A stretch of DNA of 5,978 bases from Lachnospiraceae bacterium UBA7481 (GTDB lineage: Bacteria; Bacillota; Clostridia; Lachnospirales; Lachnospiraceae): the NCBI GenBank assembly GCA_002478505.1, contig DLOP01000117.1, positions 18,855 to 24,832 on the forward strand. Direction: 5' to 3'. The notes below the pieces were generated by a model. That model was not told where the DNA came from. It searched no databases and saw only the letters and a program-made list of their open reading frames with translations. Made by a program: the position numbers and the translations under genes. How positions within the stretch are numbered: the first letter of the stretch is position 1; the number at the start of each line of letters is the position of its first letter. Below are positions 4,852-5,978 of the stretch, piece by piece.

Positions 4852-5978
4852 TTGAGAAGACAGAGCTTTAACATTTATTTTTTCATTATTATTCTGCTGT
4901 TGTTTGCAGCGATCTGGGTCAGTCTGATGAGCAGGCAGTCGGTGGATTATACAAGGATGCAGTTTGATCAGGCGCTGGCAAGAGGCGAAGTCACTGAGAT
5001 CCAGATCCAGCAGAATGCAGAAGTGCCGACAGGTTCCGTGACGGTGACCATCAATGGGGTGGAACGACGGGAATTTTTTGTGACTGACGTCAAGGAGATT
5101 GAGGCGGCAGCCAGAGCGGCAGGCGTACCGGTTAAGGTCAATGACGTGCCGGGGGAAAACTGGTTTATGAATTATATTCTGCCCGGTCTTGTGGTGCTGG
5201 TGGTCTGCGTATTCTTTTTTGTGATGATGAACAATGCTCAGGCCGGGGGCGGCGGTAACGGTAAGATGATGAATTTTGGCAAGAGCCGTGCCCAGCTTGT
5301 CATGGACAGCAAGACGCATTTTGAAGACGTTGCGGGGCTGAAGGAGGAAAAAGAAGATCTGGAAGAGATCGTTGATTTTCTAAAGGAACCGTCCAAATTT
5401 ACAGAGATAGGCGCAAGGATCCCTAAAGGCGTGCTTTTGGAAGGACGTCCCGGAACAGGAAAAACACTTCTTGCCAAAGCCATTGCGGGAGAGGCGAAGG
5501 TGCCGTTTTTCAGTATTTCCGGTTCTGATTTTGTAGAGATGTTTGTCGGCGTCGGCGCGTCCCGAGTCAGGGATCTGTTTGCGGATGCAAAAAAGAACGC
5601 TCCCTGTATTGTCTTTATCGACGAGATCGACGCTGTGGCAAGAAAACGTGGCACCGGCATGGGCGGCGGTCATGATGAACGTGAACAGACACTGAACCAG
5701 TTGTTAGTAGAAATGGATGGGTTCGGCGTAAATGAGGGTATTATTGTATTGGCGGCTACCAACCGGGTTGATATTCTGGATCCGGCCATCTTAAGACCGG
5801 GACGATTTGACAGAAAAATCACGGTCAGCCCCCCTGATGTAGGCGGCAGGGAAGACATTTTGAAGGTGCACGCCAAAAATAAGCCGCTGGCGGAAGATGT
5901 GGATCTGAAGCAGATCGCACAGACGACGGCGGGATTTACCGGAGCGGATCTGGAGAACCTGTTAAATGAAGCGGCAAT
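4852..5978 (+). CDS. ftsH: ATP-dependent zinc metalloprotease FtsH, 5' part (runs off window)
   Basis: The first 375 codons of FtsH are present; the family is usually 600-650 aa, so the end of the AAA+ module and the zinc protease (HExxH) are beyond the window. FtsH is a membrane-bound hexamer that unfolds and degrades misassembled membrane proteins and regulators; in Bacillus it also influences sporulation. Visible parts are a first membrane helix (about 7-26), an extracytoplasmic domain (about 27-103), a second membrane helix (about 107-126), a Gly-rich linker, then the AAA+ domain: Walker A G-R-P-G-T-G-K-T (198-205), the pore region M-F-V-G-V-G, Walker B with D257/E258, A-T-N-R (302-305) and arginine fingers R315 and R318 in L-R-P-G-R-F-D-R. 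The second Walker A residue is Arg where Pro is usual. The TTG start is supported by a ribosome binding site and by the membrane helix right after it. Confidence 0.97.
   Translation, partial: MRRQSFNIYFFIIILLLFAAIWVSLMSRQSVDYTRMQFDQALARGEVTEIQIQQNAEVPTGSVTVTINGVERREFFVTDVKEIEAAARAAGVPVKVNDVPGENWFMNYILPGLVVLVVCVFFFVMMNNAQAGGGGNGKMMNFGKSRAQLVMDSKTHFEDVAGLKEEKEDLEEIVDFLKEPSKFTEIGARIPKGVLLEGRPGTGKTLLAKAIAGEAKVPFFSISGSDFVEMFVGVGASRVRDLFADAKKNAPCIVFIDEIDAVARKRGTGMGGGHDEREQTLNQLLVEMDGFGVNEGIIVLAATNRVDILDPAILRPGRFDRKITVSPPDVGGREDILKVHAKNKPLAEDVDLKQIAQTTAGFTGADLENLLNEAA

Noticed and set aside
4771..5319. 182-codon minus-strand frame across the hpt-ftsH junction
   Set aside because: It overlaps two strongly conserved genes on the other strand, and its translation (rich in H, C and I) does not look like a real protein.
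1..5978. Mobile element, CRISPR array, tRNA or riboswitch
   Set aside because: All gaps are short, no spaced repeats, cloverleaf or transposase sequence were seen, and all genes are co-oriented in a conserved order.

Overview
The window is one continuous, fully co-oriented stretch of a spore-forming Firmicute chromosome. Gene order (rqcP - yabP - yabQ - divIC - spoIIE - tilS - hpt - ftsH) is the classic Bacillus/Clostridia block. The protein flavour, especially the FtsH AAA+ core, together with moderate G+C, points to class Clostridia, most likely Lachnospiraceae (inference from remembered family sequences, not from a search).

Region 1 (1-1392): rqcP, a small S4-domain RNA-binding protein of ribosome quality control. 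After an 81-bp gap with a plausible sigma-E promoter come the sporulation genes yabP and yabQ (1-nt stop/start overlap) and the division gene divIC, whose TTG start lies 41 nt inside yabQ. Region 2 (1393-1520): a compact control segment with an exact Spo0A box, an intrinsic terminator for the upstream operon, and a possible long-spacer promoter whose -35 lies in the terminator's 3' arm. Region 3 (1521-2777): spoIIE, in an unusual short form (418 aa) with the complete PP2C phosphatase domain but no multi-pass membrane domain. Region 4 (2809-5978): tilS, hpt and the 5' part of ftsH, which runs off the end. No terminator is visible between these three.

Together the genes cover ribosome rescue, spore cortex/coat assembly (YabP, YabQ), septation (DivIC), forespore sigma-F activation (SpoIIE), tRNA-Ile decoding (TilS), purine salvage (Hpt) and membrane proteolysis (FtsH). 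There is no mobile element, CRISPR array, RNA gene or foreign-looking island. I do not see an undescribed system. The best leads are the membrane-less SpoIIE, the control DNA before it and before yabP, a tilS start without a ribosome binding site, and a proline-to-arginine change in the FtsH Walker A loop. No gap between genes exceeds about 130 bases.
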